NCBI GenBank assembly: GCA_016875665.1
Contig: VGPA01000096.1
Location: 1 to 5,674, forward strand
Length of the DNA stretch: 5,674 nucleotides
Direction: 5' to 3'
DNA from: Chloroflexota bacterium
GTDB taxonomy: Bacteria; Chloroflexota; Limnocylindria; P2-11E
This document shows, in pieces, positions 5,102-5,674 of the stretch (within the stretch, counting starts at the first letter, position 1; each line of letters opens with the position of its first letter). Position numbers and translations under genes: made by a program. A model generated the notes under the pieces. It was not told where the DNA came from. It was given only the letters and a program-made list of their open reading frames with translations, and searched no databases.

Positions 5102-5674
5102 GCGCGGCCGCGCTCGCGCTCCTCGCCCTCACCCTCGTTTCGGCGGCGCCGATCTGGGTCGCGTTCCTCGACGCGCCGCAGTATCCCCGTGGCCTCACCC
5201 TCTACGTCCACGGCGATCGGATCGCGGGCGACGTGGACGAGATCAATGGTCTGAACCACTACATCGGCATGCGCACCCTCTCGCCCGACGTCGTGCCCGA
5301 GATGCGTCTTTGGCCGCTCGCGCCCCTCTCCTCGGCGGTGCTCGTCGTTCTCGCGCTCGCGCTCCGCGGTCCTCCGAGCGTCCTGGCCCGGATCGGACTT
5401 TGGGCCGTGCCGCTCGTGGTGCTGCTCGACATCCAGCGCTGGCTCGTGGTTTTCGGCCGCGACCTGGACCGCGACGCCGCGCTCAGGCTGAAGCCGTTCG
5501 TCCCGCTGGCGATCGGTCCGACGAAGGTCTGGAACTTCGAGATCTGGGCCGTACCCGGCCCGGGGCTGATGATCCTCCTGCTCGTCGCACTCGCGGTCAC
5601 GATCGCGGCGCGGACCTCGCGTCTCGGACGGCCGCCCGACGGCCGCCGGATGACCGGGTTGCTCGCGACCACCG
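5050..5674 (+). CDS. NosB-like integral membrane protein of the nos operon (partial, runs off right edge)
   Basis: An open frame of 208 codons to the window end with no stop. After a basic N-terminus (TGRIQPRGRGWIRP) there is a first membrane helix (about 15-37), an external-type loop of about 50 residues with the motif EINGLNHYIGMRTLSP (64-79), then three more hydrophobic segments (about 88-106, 112-135 and 168-187). The (D/E)IN-x-LNHYIGM signature is, from memory, typical of small membrane proteins encoded beside clade II nosZ; its His, Asn and Met could bind copper or interact with a partner. The place directly after nosZ (here with the cupredoxin gene in between) matches nosB of Wolinella-type clusters, but the homology should be confirmed, so no symbol is assigned. 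The start ATG at 5050 has GAGGA 6 bases upstream and lies 16 bases after the previous stop, so it is in the same operon. A likely role is in assembly of NosZ or in electron transfer to it. Confidence 0.68.
   Translation, partial: MTGRIQPRGRGWIRPVVGAAALALLALTLVSAAPIWVAFLDAPQYPRGLTLYVHGDRIAGDVDEINGLNHYIGMRTLSPDVVPEMRLWPLAPLSSAVLVVLALALRGPPSVLARIGLWAVPLVVLLDIQRWLVVFGRDLDRDAALRLKPFVPLAIGPTKVWNFEIWAVPGPGLMILLLVALAVTIAARTSRLGRPPDGRRMTGLLATT

Noticed and set aside
1..5674. tRNA, rRNA, CRISPR array or insertion sequence
   Set aside because: No cloverleaf, repeat-spacer pattern, terminal repeats or transposase frame was seen; nearly all of the window is accounted for by ordinary genes.

Overview
The window is GC-rich bacterial DNA (roughly 70% G+C by eye, strong G/C bias at third codon positions). 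It contains the front part of a nitrous oxide reduction (nos) locus. NosZ carries a plain hydrophobic Sec-type N-terminus with no twin-arginine motif, and it is followed by a small multi-span membrane gene in the position of nosB. Both are characters of clade II (atypical) nos clusters, which occur in soil and sediment lineages such as Anaeromyxobacter, Gemmatimonadota, Chloroflexota, Bacteroidota and related high-GC phyla. The phylum cannot be fixed from the sequence alone.

Layout. Positions 1-137 hold the 5' end of a leftward gene for an exported or membrane-anchored protein. A 149-bp divergent intergenic region follows. Then come two rightward housekeeping-type genes, a metallo-beta-lactamase-fold hydrolase (287-1129) and a small DoxX-like four-helix membrane protein (1185-1565), whose link to nos is unclear. 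From 1659 the nos locus proper begins: a Crp/Fnr-family regulator (1659-2390); a perfect 16-bp palindromic operator candidate lying across its stop codon (2381-2396); a small CxxC redox-type DUF1858/TIGR03980-like gene broken by an apparent one-base deletion (2430-2641); nosZ (2654-4648); a type 1 copper lipoprotein (4677-5033); and a NosB-like membrane protein running off the right edge (5050 onward). No nosD, nosF, nosY or nosL lies inside the window. They may follow downstream.

How the parts work together (inference from family knowledge). The Crp/Fnr regulator probably senses nitrogen oxides or low oxygen and activates the unit that starts with the CxxC gene, binding the palindrome. NosZ, exported across the cytoplasmic membrane, reduces N2O to N2 using its CuZ and CuA centres. 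The cupredoxin lipoprotein is a natural candidate to hand electrons to CuA. The NosB-like protein would sit in the membrane as a maturation or electron-transfer partner. Three items stand out: the frameshift in the CxxC gene, the operator whose half-sites and cognate recognition helix both depart from the Fnr norm, and a 19-position inverted repeat that would bury the start codon of the NosB-like gene in an RNA stem.
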